DNA of 64,000 nt from contig OY987306.1 of NCBI GenBank assembly GCA_963920635.1, forward strand, positions 10,930,001 to 10,994,000, given 5' to 3'. The number at the start of each line of letters is the position of its first letter. The first letter of the stretch is position 1. Below the pieces are notes generated by a model. It saw only the letters and a program-made list of their open reading frames with translations. It had not been told where the DNA came from and did not search any database. Positions 21,471 to 33,162 of this stretch are shown one piece after another. Both the position numbers and the translations under genes were made by a program. The DNA is from Pseudeuparius sepicola (Eukaryota > Arthropoda > Insecta > Coleoptera > Anthribidae).

Positions 21471-24400
21471 GATTATTTCCCTCCTACTGCTTGCATCCAA
21501 TAAGGTAGCTCCTTCCATACAAATCCAACCAATCATATGCCTCTGCTATAGCGATAATTGCACTTGTGCAAAAGCAAAGCGGTAATACCACTTGTGCAAT
21601 TATCACTTCGTTGCTTAGCAACCGGGAATCTGTTGGATACAAACACGTACTTCTTAAAATTGATGTGTTTTACACTGTTCTAAATTATGCAGCTTATAAA
21701 GTATGTTGCTGTATTATTAAGCATTGTGTCAATGAATTTATACAGGGTGATTTATTCATAAATACATTAATTTTAACCACGTCATCAGGGAGGTACATAT
21801 ATACCGAAAACGCAAAAAAAATTTTTTTGCTGCATGTTTAAATAATGGGGCAATTTATCCCAAATCCCGCGTAACGAGGCGCACCTGAACGCATGTGGCT
21901 ACGACGTTATGCTGCAGCACATGGCACCGGCCGCGACGTTGCCATTATTTATTGATAATTTAATTACGAAAAAATATTCAGTTTATGAATTATTTACCTA
22001 GTTGATATGCCAATAACAGGGTGCTAGCACACCTTGGACTTGGCGTGTTCAGCATCTAACTCGAGAGACCCTTATCACTACACTTTTCACAGCACCCGCT
22101 ATAACAATACAAAAGGCCTCCACAATCACACGCACAAAACGCACTCAGTGTCTACAGAGGGTGGAAAATACTGAAACCTCAAAAGACTGAAACTGTCTCC
22201 GAAATTCGCTAGATTTTGAGATTTAAGACAAAAGTTTTATTAAAAACAACGCAGGCGTCCCATCCTCATTCCACAACTATTATTTATTACGTCAAACTTG
22301 TCATTGTCAAAGATCTGCTGCCGGTTTCTATTGTATGTGGCGCCATCTCGTTGGTATTAACGTCGCCGAATCTGTGGTTGAGCTCTCAGTCACCCTCTGT
22401 GTGTTCAAAACCGAAAGTCTACAGCGCGCTTTATGACACGGTAACTAGCGAACCTTTCTAATAGATGGCAGCACGTACTACAGAAACCAGAGTTGCCTAC
22501 ATTCTGTAGGTATATTCGGTACTCTTTGTGCAACATTTTTGCTTTTTTACCAAAACGGTTCTCTAGACAAATGCGGAAATGATAGACATAATAATGATCC
22601 TTCATGGAGAATGCCTGCAGAATGTCAGTCAAGCTACCGCGGAACTATTTAGAAGCGCGCCACCTATCGGCAGGTAGCGAAACTAAGTACGAAACCACAA
22701 CGACGTTTCATTACGGGAATGCTTTCTACGAACGAAGTAGTGTCAATGAATGCGACATGGGACATAACCTTTAAAAATATCCAAACCAAAATACGGAGAA
22801 TGTGCACTGTGAAATACGGGAAACAATAACATCACATGTGCGATTAGTGAGGCGGAGTGCGAGAAACGAAAGGAAATTCACAGTGCACTCTGCAGAAACT
22901 TGGCAAGGATCAATGCCGCAAACACCAACACGCCGCGTGCCGGAAATTCTCGGCCACGGGCAATCGCCAAGCTCCTTTTGCGGAGTTCGGGCTACACACA
23001 TCCTCCTACTCCTACTAACGACTGCACGACAAGGGTTGTGACAAACAGAAGTCAAGAAAGCTAAGGACTTTTAGCAACCCATCATCCCTAACTCGCCCAG
23101 AAATAATACTAAGACTCGGTAGGTTACACATCAGGCTATACCCGGTAACATACCTAACGGCAGGAAAAGAAACTAGAAAAAGCTGTAAAGATCGAAAGGT
23201 GGAAATTAGAAAGATTCAAGTACTTACGACTGAACCAATGTCACAGAGGAGGACCACCCCCACGGAAACGATTCTATTGCAAATATGGATCCCTAGTAAC
23301 AATGAAAAGCAAACATAACGAGAAATAAAGGAATGAGAAGTGTATCGTTGGTGATGGTAACCAACTTAAGCGGAAAGTAAGGTAATTTTAAGCAACTGTA
23401 TCCCAGAGATGTTGGCTAATTTTGACGTTCTTATTTCAGAGGAAGCAGAACAATCACAGAACACAACTACTTACTCTAGGAGCGTCTTGGTGTAGTAAAA
23501 AGGATTATCAGTGAACTAGTGAGCGGAAATATTACTGCCCCAAGCGAAAGTGAGTGAAGTTCGTTTTATCGAGAAAAAATCGTCTTCAGTGGTGTCGAGG
23601 TCCACGAAATCATGTAAGCCCCCTAGTTGAATAGGTACCTACTTAATAAAGCATCCAAAAATCAAAAGGTCACGTAAGCAGTCGTTTCATTTATTTTTCT
23701 CGTTGGCATTTATCCCTTAAGGCTCGCCTTAAGGTGTCTCAGGGCAAAACTAACCGTTACAAGAGGTAAGCGTTAACATTTGTCCATAATTTCCGCAAGC
23801 ATTTGGCGGAACATTCGCCTACAATACAAATAATTATGTACTGAAAACATTCCTTTAAATTTACGAAAGTTGCGTACATCTGGCAACAATGTTGACGCGC
23901 GCAACGGCAAGCGTCGTCCGATGCCTCATGCGCCCTGAAAGCAATCCAGTGGCAGCCGTAAATAGAGGGCCAAATAGGTAAAAATGCGGTTTAGAAAAAA
24001 AATAATTCCGGCTTTAAAAAAAAGTTGGAATTTTTTTAATTGCGATTTCGCATTCATAGCATTTTTCCCTACCCACTGTTAAAATTAATGTAGTTATGAA
24101 TAAATCACCCTGTATAACTTTGACATTGTTAAATTCTTGTTATTAGACCTCCGTCCCCGTTTAAATTTATGACACATTCAGAAAATAGGTGTAGTATAAT
24201 TGCATTTGCCTTGGATATCCAAGCGTCATGTTTATTTAGTCGAACGCTAGATTCGAAGCTGTCCATAAAGTCGTTCAAAATTAGTCGTTTTGGAAATGTA
24301 AACATAGAAAAAATCAATACAGAATTTATTAAATCGTATTCGTGAATTAATCTAGACAAATACCACTCGTGCCGGAAATTTTTCTAAATAATTTTATTCG

Positions 24401-24553
24401 CAAGCCCTATTTTGCCCATTAGCAAAACCACTCGTACAAATTGGGCTTTTATTTTCTGATAAAAGACCAATTTATACTCGTGATCTTTCTAATCAAAATA
24501 GCGCTTTCGAAAAAATTATCGATAAAATTTCCGGCACTTGTAATATTACATAC
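21471..24553 (+). repeat. Repeat unit Z, copy 2, split by T1 copy B
   Basis: 21471-21742 and 24113-24553 join to give a second Z segment (shared blocks CTGCTTGCATCCAATAAGGT, AATTTATGACACATTCAGAA, CTTGGATATCCAAGCGTCAT). The T1 transposon sits at a TA inside it. Beyond about 24553 the sequence diverges from unit 1 into the duplicated segment at 24549-25050. Confidence 0.83.
21743..24112 (+). mobile_element. T1 inverted-repeat element, copy B (2370 bp, TA target)
   Basis: 35-bp TIRs beginning CAGGGTGATTTATTCATAA, one mismatch between 21743-21777 and 24078-24112. TA flanks at 21741-21742 and 24113-24114. The uninterrupted site at about 20773-20790 (AAATTTATATAACTTTT) shows that exactly one TA was duplicated. 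No transposase frame is visible; interior frames are short and unrelated to known families. Classed by TA duplication and ends as a non-autonomous Tc1/mariner-like element. Confidence 0.9.
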
Positions 24554-25050
24554 GAAAATTCCATACCTAGCTTTTTTGACCAATCAGAGGCTCGTTGTTT
24601 GCTTCGTTGTCATGGCAACTAAAAAAATTTCGGGAAATTTCAGCAGGAGATGATTACAGCGGAAATTTTTTGACAGATGTCGTTATTACAATGTGACATT
24701 GTAACATTAGAGTCAACAAAAATTTTGATAATAATTTCGTTTAATTTACATGTAGGTATGGAATTTTCTTACCGAATCCCCCGCGTTCTTGAATTAATAT
24801 CTGGAAATTTTTCTCTAACACGAATTTTTTAAGAAAATTGTGTACTCGAAAAATTTCCGGCAATAATTCAAGCACTAGTGAAAATTCCATACCTACCTTT
24901 TTTGACTAATCAGAGACTCGTTTTTTGCTTCGTTGTCATGGCAACTCAAAAAATTTCCGGAAATATTCTCACTTGCTCTAGGCAGCAGGAGGTGATTACA
25001 GTAAAAATTTTTTGACAGATTTCATTATTATATTGTGACATTGTAACATG
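24549..25050 (+). repeat. Direct duplication of a ~160-bp segment
   Basis: 24549-24710 and 24884-25050 share GAAAATTCCATACCTA.CTT, CTTCGTTGTCATGGCAACT, GGAGGTGATTACAG and TTTTTTGACAGAT. The spacer also matches flanks of M2 at 25975-26010. Non-coding. Confidence 0.75.
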
Positions 25051-25056
25051 TAGGTA

Positions 25057-25972
25057 CAGTGCCCGCCAAAAAGTCTGCACCATATGGGAAAAAATTTTAG
25101 TAAATAACTTACGGAAAATTTGTTTGCGGCATCAGGTTTTGCTTGCTCTAGAACCAAAATTGACATAATCAAATGTTGTGACGTAGTCTTTTTTATATGT
25201 CAAATTTGACATTAACGAAAAAAATTTCCGAAAAATGGGCTTATTTACCCGAATTTCGAAAAAGTCATAAGAAAAATATGTTTCCTTCGCAATTTTATAC
25301 CCCTATGCAAAATTTCAAGAGCCTAGTACGATTTTTATATTTTGCCCTTTGTTGCCCTTTTCCGTATTTGTTAATCCATAAAAGTCGATCCTATGTAATT
25401 CAAAACACTCATTCACTGAATACATACTGCATAATACTTAGTTTACGGTCTAAATACCCTTCTTTTCCTTTTTTTTTGCAAAAAAATTAAAATGAGGGCT
25501 TGTTGAAGAAGCACGCTTGGTGCAAAACTGATCTCATTTTTACAGATAAACACATAAATTCGATTTACAAACTTCTTTCTATAGTAAATGGTTGTAAAAA
25601 CACACAAATATTTCTGTCATGCTGATCTGATCAGAAATGTCTAGAAAATTTAAATATTATGTCCAATAATATCCAACAAAGGGAAAAATATGAAAATCGT
25701 AGTAGGCTCTTGAAATTTTGCATAGGGGTACAAAATTGCGAAAGAAACATATTTTTCTTATGACTTTTTTCGAAATTCAGTTAAATAAGCCAATTTTTCG
25801 GACATTTTTTTCATTAATGTCAAATTTGACATATAAAAGAGACTACGTCACAACATTTGATTATGTCAATTTTGGTTCTAGAGCAAGCAAAACCTGATGA
25901 CGCAAACAAATTTTCCGTACGTTATTTATTAAAAATTTTTCCCATATGGTGGTGACTTTTTGGCGGGCACTG
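25057..25972. mobile_element. Long-TIR TA element M2 (CAGTGCCCGCC ends)
   Basis: Ends CAGTGCCCGCCAAAAAGTC and GACTTTTTGGCGGGCACTG, TA on both sides (25055-25056, 25973-25974). Arms extend about 300 bp with few differences. The flanks rejoin a copy of the sequence at 24695-24750 (TTGTAACAT...TCAACAAAAATTTTGATAA), an approximate empty site. No transposase is present. Non-autonomous foldback. Confidence 0.9.
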
Positions 25973-25979
25973 TATACTC

Positions 25980-26380
25980 AACAAAAATTTTGATAATAAT
26001 TTCGTTTAATAGGGAAATAATCGTGAAATCCTACTCTCTTATACGTCCTAGTTAAGCTAAAAATATTGTGGCAGCTAAAACTTACAACTCTATAACTTCT
26101 TCACATTTCCGAATTTAATATAGGACTAGAAGATACGTTTTCAGTTAACACATTGATCGTTAAATATCTATTTCACTATTTCTATTAGCACAAAAAACAT
26201 ATTCAGAACCGAAAGCTGAACTGAAATGACAGTTGTCAAATGGAATTTAAATTTTAATCATGGTAATTAAATTTATATACCGCTAGTTAAGTAAAACCAT
26301 TGAGTAAAGTATATATTTTATATAGGGTTACGGAATATAATTATATCCTTTACTCAATGGTAAAACATTAATCTGACCTC
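25980..26380 (-). repeat. Repeat segment U
   Basis: Reverse complement of 21191-21470, with blocks such as GTTAACACATTGATCGTTAA. A diverged fragment recurs at 31240-31360. Here U leads directly into the tRNA-Pro-like segment at 26381. It is interrupted by a 62-bp hairpin insertion at 26298. Confidence 0.8.
26298..26359. mobile_element. 62-bp mini-hairpin insertion with 7-bp duplication
   Basis: CATTGAGTAAAG...CTTTACTCAATG flanked by GTAAAAC at 26291-26297 and 26360-26366. The homologous sequence at 21205-21220 (minus strand) has a single GTAAAAC and no hairpin. Too small to code; a tiny MITE or other hairpin mobile sequence. Confidence 0.8.
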
Positions 26381-26700
26381 AATGGGCTAGGGGCATGATT
26401 CTCGTTTTGCGTGGGAGAGGTCCATGGTTCAAATCCCGGTTGTGGCTGCTTTTTTATTTTTATTTTTTAAATGACATTTTCGAAGAAGGGAAATATTTAT
26501 AATTCTTGCAGTTAATTTATTCCTACACACTGAATAATTATTATTAAACTATTTCCAGGTATTAAATTTAAATACAACTCGTGGTATGCCTATAATAATA
26601 ATAGATAATAAATACCTTTCGTTAATCTTAATGCTAAGAAAATACCACTGCTGCTGGGCAGTCGTGGTATTTTCAGCTTTGTGATTATAACTCGCAAAAT
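26381..26700 (+). mobile_element. tRNA-Pro-derived SINE-like segment, copy 1
   Basis: Head resembles tRNA-Pro: CTAGGGGCATGATTCTCG with an internal B box GGTTCAAATCC at 26426-26436. The anticodon loop TTTGCGT is mutated. The body ends in a shared domain CTGCTGGGCAGTCGTGGTAT also present at 33157-33505. Because the head is also found linked to U and Z segments, it may be a module of the larger repeat rather than an independent SINE. Confidence 0.75.
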
Positions 26701-27889
26701 TAATTATAAAATTATGGATAACAGGCACACCACTTGTTATATTACCCCTGGAAATGAATATATTGGTGTAATATTAGAAGTAAAGTGATTTTGGAAATTA
26801 CCAACTCTTGCAAACAGTGCCGAGTTGAAGTATTATTTTGCGTTCTCATTCAGTCACTATTTTCGTGTTTGATTTATAAGAGTGTTTAATACCAATATTA
26901 CTGATTGGAACGAATTTTTATGACAAGTATAAGGCACTATTGTCAACTTACAATCCAGCAAATTGAAACATCTTATTAGGCTACTTAAACTAAAATAAAG
27001 TAGGTAACGTTAGAAAATATTCCGTGTTTCATTTAAAGAATATTTCCACGCGTCTCAATCAGAATCATACCTACTTAAACTAGAATAAATCTAATTTGAG
27101 AGTCCCTGAAACGAAAAAAAGAGAAAGACCGAAGACTTGGACGCCAATTTCCTTTATATGCCGGTAAGTTCCAGATACTCCTGTGGCACATGACACAAAA
27201 CCATTGTAGAGAGAAAACGGCCGTAGGTTCGGTCGTTAGGTCAGTCCTCACTGTGCCTTACGTGAAAATCGTAATCTCACTTATACCTTCTGGCCGACCG
27301 TGGGTTGTTGGCCCCCTGAGGATGTGAACGTGCCTTGCGATAAAACGGCTTAATTTTTTTGCATCGTAAACGATAAGAAATTTAAAATACCTAATAAAAA
27401 ATCAAATCGGTTGACAAGGTAATAAATTTGCCTAAAATATTAGAACGGAGGAAACAACGATATGTATAGGTTAAGAAAGGATAATTATTACTTTAATAAG
27501 TTGCGAAAAGCTGACTTACTATTTGTATCATGGCGAATGTTCCTCAAAAAAAAAACATTGCCACATTAAACAAATCTGGAGATTTTTTAGTTTTCATTCA
27601 TAAACGTTACCATTACCAGATATTGTAGTGCTATTCATAGTTTACACCAAATGGGAACATTTTTTTATCATTAAATTTTTTGGAAATCTGATTTCAGGCT
27701 ATGTTGGTGCATGTTTTTGGTAAACTATTATTGTGCCCAAAGAAGGTCGTGACATTACAGCCCATGTCTGTCAAATTTTACATTTAAAATTAAAAATAGG
27801 GAATAATCGGGTTTGCCTTGGAAATATGGGGAAAAGTTATTACCTAAGAGAATTCAACGCCTGCCAATATGAACCAATGATTTGTGAAA
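26701..27889. other. Stretch without recognisable gene, with short dispersed repeats
   Basis: 27225-27350 resembles 34250-34350 (CGTTAGGTCAG..., GGTGTGAACGTGCCT..GAGATAAAA type blocks). 27838-27890 matches 20424-20490 (GAGAATTCAACGCCT.CCAATATGAA). Otherwise nothing identified. Confidence 0.5.
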
Positions 27890-28720
27890 CATTAACCAAT
27901 AATTTCAGCGATATTACCACCAGGTTGTGGTATTATCGTATGTAATCTCACTAGTGCCGGAAATTTTATCGATAATTTTTTCGAAAGCGCTATTTTGCCT
28001 AGAAAGATCACGAGTATAAGTTGGGCTTTTATTTTCTGATAAAATCCCGAGAGCGAAGCTCGAGGGATTTTACCTCTGAAATTCAAAGCCCAATTTGTAC
28101 GAGTGGTTTTGCTAATGGACAAAATAGGGCTTGAGAATAACATTTTATCTAGAAAAATTTCCGGAACGAGTGGTATTTGTCGAGATTATTTCACGAATAC
28201 GATTTAATAATTTCTGTATTAATTTTTTCCATGTTTACATTTCGAAAACCACTCATTTTGAATGAGTTTATTGACAGCTTCGACTGTAGCGTTCGAGTAA
28301 ACAAACATGACGCTTGGGTATCCAAGGCAAATGCGATTATACCTACACCCTGTCGGCGTTGGTATATTTTGTGAATGTGGCGGAGGTCTAAATAGCAAGA
28401 ATTTAGCAGTGTAAAAGTAAATAAATTCATTGATATAATGCTTAATAATACCGCAACATAATTTATAAGCTGCATAATTTAGAACAGTGTGAAACACACA
28501 AACTTTAAGAAGTAGGTACGTGTTTGTATCCAACCGATTCGCGGTTGCTAAGCAACGACGTGATAATTTGCACAAGTGCAATTACCGGTAATTGCACTAG
28601 TGCAAATTATCGCTAGCAGAGTCATATCATTGGTTGGATTTTTATGGAAGGAGCTACTTTATTGGATGCAAGCAGTATGAGGGAAATAAACGCTGCAATC
28701 TTACTCTCTTAGTAGTTACA
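27890..28720 (-). repeat. Repeat unit Z, inverted copy, with 50-bp palindrome
   Basis: Reverse complement of Z (20508-21152), about 800 bp. 28562-28611 is a 50-bp palindrome with one mismatch, centred on ACCGGT (GATAATTTGCACAAGTGCAA arm). The copy has no T1 insertion at the site corresponding to 21742. Confidence 0.85.
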
Positions 28721-29600
28721 CTTTAGTTACCTTAAACCTCAGACAAATAATAATAAACATAGACTAAATAATTCAATACAATACAGACCCTGCCAAGATA
28801 AAAAATGTTTAGTAACATTATTTGTCTGAATCAGTAATAGAAATATAAAACAAAACAATGCAATATGATTGCACCATTGCCAAACTTCTTCATAAATTTA
28901 TCTTGTACTTACGAAATAAATGTATAACCAACGTTAAAAAACATCAATTTGGAACAACTAGTTGATATCTACATATAGAAAAAATTTGAACAGTTATCAA
29001 TAAATTTTACTGATTTTGTGAGTTCACGGATCTTACTTGGTCTATAAATAATATCCTTAATAAATTGCTTATTGTGACTAACGTGGCAACGTTGCGCGAA
29101 CTCTTTGTGATCGATGAGCATTTGCTTTATTGGGAGTTTGCATTTTCGTCTCCAAGGCAATAAAAGTATTAATCCAACCTGCATTTTCGTTACCGACACG
29201 AAAGGTTGGTGTTTATTACACTTGCAAACTCGTCGCCGCATGGAAAGTCGAAGTACCTAATAATAATTGGACACCCTCTATATTTAGGTTCCCAGAGGTT
29301 AATTAATTAGCTGTTTAGATATTAATAAGTATTTATTTATGAACAGAACAATGATATAAAACACATTTAACAAAATGTAACCTACTTATTACATTATTTT
29401 TATAATTTGTAATCTGGGAATTAATGTATACTTGCCTTTATGATGAACTTTGTGATGAACATGCAAACTTTGAATTTTGATATATTTATAAATTTGAAAT
29501 TGTTTTAATTTCTCAATAAAAAATAAATAAATTTTGATGTTTCTTGTACATGGAATCGTTAAACTGTTAAAATGCCTCACAAGTTAAAGTAGCTGATTGT
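28721..29600. other. AT-rich stretch without recognisable gene
   Basis: Only short frames on the minus strand. 29085-29240 contains a slightly GC-richer patch with two CATTTTCGT blocks. No family assignment. Confidence 0.45.
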
Positions 29601-29610
29601 TTTGTCTATA

Positions 29611-30720
29611 AAGGGTGTAACTGAACTGATGGTCAAAAATGAAACCTCGTATTCTTGGAGTCAAAATAAGGGCACTTCTTCATATATTTTCTTCTCCTAC
29701 GGGCCATAGTTTTTTTATACAGCGTAGAAGTTTAGAGAAAAATACACATATATTTATTATTAACTCTAGAAGTATACGAGATATTTTCTTCAAACTTGGC
29801 GTGTCACGCATGAGCGGATGAGCCATCAAACTTAAAGTTGATATGAAGCTTCTGAGGCCCCCAGTTGCGGAGATACAGGGTGTTATTAAAATGAATTAGT
29901 TCGGAAAAATATGAATACCCTGTATAATCGCATTTTTTAAAATTATTTTGAATGGTGAATCCAATGGTTAACAAAAAGTATCTCTTAGTATTTTTTCACA
30001 CTCTGTGGATGTCAATTAAACTCTATTTAACAAAATACGAAAGCAAAAACGATAATAAAAGAAACGTAATGCTATTAGAAAATTATTAAATTATTAAATG
30101 TTCGAAATGACCGCCGTCTCTTTCAATAAACGTAATTATGCGTTTCCGCATGTTTATTATTGCCATTGGCAAGTCCATAGCAAAAGTTCATGTCAGTCAA
30201 TTCTTCAAATGAAAATATAATTTTTTTAAATATTGATACTAAAGTGCAAAGTTGACAGCCAAATGAATCAAATAATGGCCAAGTTTAATTGACATCCACA
30301 GATTGCTAGATTTTTCTTAAAATGACTTGTTTATTGCAGCATTGCCGTTCTTTGAAAAAAATTAAGAAACGGCTGCGAATATGAAAAAAAAGATATACTT
30401 TTTGTTAACCATTGAATTCACCACTCAAAACAAATTTAAAAAATTCGATTATACCGGGTATTCATATTTTTCTGAAGTAATTAATTTCATTAACACCCTG
30501 TATCTCCGCACACTGGGGACCTCAGAAGCTTCATATCAACCCTAAGTTTGACGGCTCATCCGATCATGTGACACGCCAAGTTTAAATAAAATATCTCATA
30601 TACTTCTAGAGATACTAAAAAATATGTGTATTTTTCTCTAAACTTCTACCTGTAAGTGCCCTTATTTTGACTCCAGGGATAGGTGGTTTCATTTTTGACC
30701 ATCAGTTCAGTTACACCCTG
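29611..30720 (-). mobile_element. Long-TIR TA element M3 with transposase tail
   Basis: Ends (C/A)AGGGTGTAACTGAACTGAT and ATCAGTTCAGTTACACCCTG, TA flanks. Arms run about 400 bp with many indels. Between them 30086-30185 (minus) encodes the C-terminus of a DUF4817-type mariner transposase. An internally deleted derivative. Confidence 0.85.
30086..30185 (-). pseudogene. Mariner-like transposase C-terminal remnant
   Basis: The minus strand reads NMRKRIITFIERDGGHFEHL then stop at 30086-30088. The GGHFEHL end is the conserved C-terminus of the insect mariner-like transposases seen elsewhere here (compare the HFEHLM end at 36585). The rest of the gene is deleted. Confidence 0.75.
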
Positions 30721-31459
30721 TATATTGTAAGGTGGGAAAGTTGAATCCTCAGAGATATAATGATACCAAGATTGACACAAGTGAAAACGGCAGCCAATTA
30801 TTTCAGCATGTGGCCAAACATTCGCTAGCCGAAGTACTTAATTAACGTACGCATACCTAAATACCTGCCTAGTGGTCAGTGACGAGTTTGCATGTACATC
30901 GTACCTGATTAGGGGTTCGGTGGGTGACGAAAATGCATGAGCCATTAACATTGAATATTTCAAAAAGATATTATAAACCTTTCCGGTGACGACTATGCAT
31001 GTCCCCCGCCGAACTGTACACAAACATATAGTTTGGTGATGTCCCCGCTTTATTATACCCCAACAGCTGATCCAGAGTTCGTTGAGATTTCGTCGGTTTG
31101 TGTTGATGTGTTTCGAGTGTTTACTTTTGCGTTATTCTTGTTTTTTTTATGGTTTTGACAAAAGACATATAGTTAAGTTAGTAATTAGTGAATTAGTGTA
31201 GTTTTAAGAACGATGGGAAGAGTAAAACGTTGGATTTGTGGCATAGGTTATCGTTAAATATCTACTAACAAAATAAAAAATATTCAAAACTGAAAGCTCG
31301 TCCTAAATGACAGCTATCAAATAGACCTCAATTTTGCATGGTAATTAAATTTAAATACGGCCTTCTTTCTATTAAATAAGTTTTATATTTTGTAAAAATG
31401 ACTTATTAAATATTACAGTACTGACTCATCTACTAGAACTAGAACGGTTAGTATCAATT
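30721..31459. other. Stretch with a possible gene 5' end and a U fragment
   Basis: 31100-31250 looks like a 5' leader followed by ATG at 31212 and a 12-codon frame; it then runs into a U-repeat fragment (31240-31360). If it was a first exon it is now truncated. Nothing else identified. Confidence 0.3.
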
Positions 31460-32066
31460 TATTATTATCGACTTCAAATTCAAATTTATTCAAAAGAACA
31501 ATCAATTCAATACAGCGCACAAGTACAAACATATTTCAGAATTTATATTTATTATTATTATTATACACTATGTAGGACAAGAATAAAGATGTTAAGCCTA
31601 GGCATATATTTGCCTGTTTGCTGGGCATCTCCAAGGTTGTTTAGCGTAATTAATCTTATAACTAGACACTTAAGTGAAATAATTTAATGCTAAAAATAAT
31701 TAAAGACTAAAATAATGAAACTAAAACGATAGGAGAGAATAAAAATGCCATAAAAAATAAAAATAATAAATGAGCATCAAAAGTATATCAAATGGAGAAT
31801 CAAACGGAGCGGGGGCCAAATAGCGTCCCTACGGTACTATAGTAAGTTAGGGATTCCATGAAGTTTTGATGGATTATTTGTAATATACAACTTTGATTCA
31901 GTTTTAAATTTATTTAGGTGTATCTGTTTTATAGGGGGTAATGCATTAAACAATTTTGGTACGAAAAAAAGAAATGATCTCTGGGTAACGGTCTTTCTAA
32001 TATGAACAGACATGTCTAAGTTTGAGGCGGATCTAGTAATACCACTTACTGTCTTTGAGTACCTAT

Positions 32067-33162
32067 TCAGTTTAATTTTTTATAGATAGCTATAATACAT
32101 TGGTGAGAATATAGTAATCTAATATTTAGAAAACCAGACCTCAGATAGAGATCCTTCGTAGAAAAGAGTGTCGTCTTTTTAAAAATTATTCTTAAAAGTG
32201 TACTTTGGGTATTTTGTAGGCAATGAAGTGTAGTAGTAAAAGCACCCCCTAAGGCTACTATGCAGTAACTTATTACGGACTGGGCCAATGAGTTATATAG
32301 CATTTTTAAACGTTTCCTTGAAAGAATTTCGCGAAATAGAGAAAATTTGTGCGTTAAAAATTTTAGTATATTATTATTATTTGTGGCATAGCTAATGTCA
32401 TCAGACCACCTTAGGTATTGATCGATAACCACTCCAGGGTATTTAATGGAAGCAGTTTTTCTAATTGAGGACATGAACAATCGCTATTGTTCGTACCAAC
32501 TTTTGGACAATTTTGGCAGTGTAACTTAAAGTTCAGATCTTCACCGGGCTGTGTTGTTGTTGGAGTTAATGTTATGTACTTAGTTTTTGTGAAATTCAAT
32601 GTGAGCAAGTTATATGGGGCCGCGGTGGCGTCGCTCGTACCGGCGCTGACTTTTTAGGCTGCATGTTTTTCTGCCTTCGATCGACCTTGGTTCGAGGCAG
32701 GCGCATGCACATGTCTTTAAAGAAAAACACCGCTATGGCCAAGAGCGCTGGACAAATGTGGGTTCACGGTATTGCTCCTAAATAGCTTTATCCGTGTGAT
32801 TTACTAATTGCCCCCTCCCCCGCACAAGCATGTGGTTGCTTCTGGGGTACTCCTAGTTTGGAGTATTGTGAGGGTGAGAATTATTATTATATTATTATTA
32901 TTATTATTATAGTTCATCCAGCACTGAAACTTTTGTAAGTCTAATTCTGCAGTGGAGGACACTGCACGGAGAATATTATCGCTGTATCATCTGCATAGCA
33001 TATTAGTTCCCCTTTAAAATTGTTTATATAATTTGTCAGGTCATTTAAATAGATGAGGAACATAACAGGGCCCAAGACTGTTCCTTGGGAACACCTGTCG
33101 CGATGATTTAGCCTGACTGAATTCATTTCCAATCTAGTTACGTAAATTTTATATGGAAGCAC
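32067..33162 (-). pseudogene. LINE reverse transcriptase fragment, broken
   Basis: 33162-32941 reads CSQGTVLGPVMFLIYLNDL and CYADDTAIIF, the RT motifs including the catalytic YADD. After the SINE insertion, LLTLNFTKTKYIT continues at 32608-32411, and a frameshift leads to IKYPGVVIDQYLRWSDDIS...LLRIIFKK...LYLRSGFLNIR (32480-32067), the usual region downstream of RT in jockey/CR1-like elements. Disabled by the SINE and at least one frameshift. Confidence 0.82.
32609..32912 (+). mobile_element. tRNA-related SINE (second family) inserted in the LINE
   Basis: GGGGCCGCGGTGGCGTCGCT head with A-box-like sequence, B box GGTTCGAGGC at 32689-32698, a conserved 3' part CACAAGCATGTGGTTGCTTC...GGGGTAC.CCTAG.TTGGAGTATTGTGAG and a (TTA)n tail at 32882-32912. 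The 3' part recurs at 42708-42800. It separates two LINE coding blocks that are otherwise continuous. Confidence 0.78.

Larger units (their letters stand above)
31460..33162 (-). mobile_element. Non-LTR retrotransposon (jockey/CR1-type), 5'-truncated
   Basis: The minus strand encodes the second half of an RT with its C-terminal domain; the 3' end is near 31460 with the typical tail AATAAATTTGAATTTGAA followed by AT-rich repeats. The 5' end is cut at about 33162, where it meets a SINE head in the opposite orientation. A separate SINE (32609-32912) interrupts the coding region. Confidence 0.82.

Noticed and set aside
31212..31250. First exon of a host gene (ATG at 31212)
   Set aside because: Only 12 codons before a stop and overlap with a U-repeat fragment; no splice partner found.
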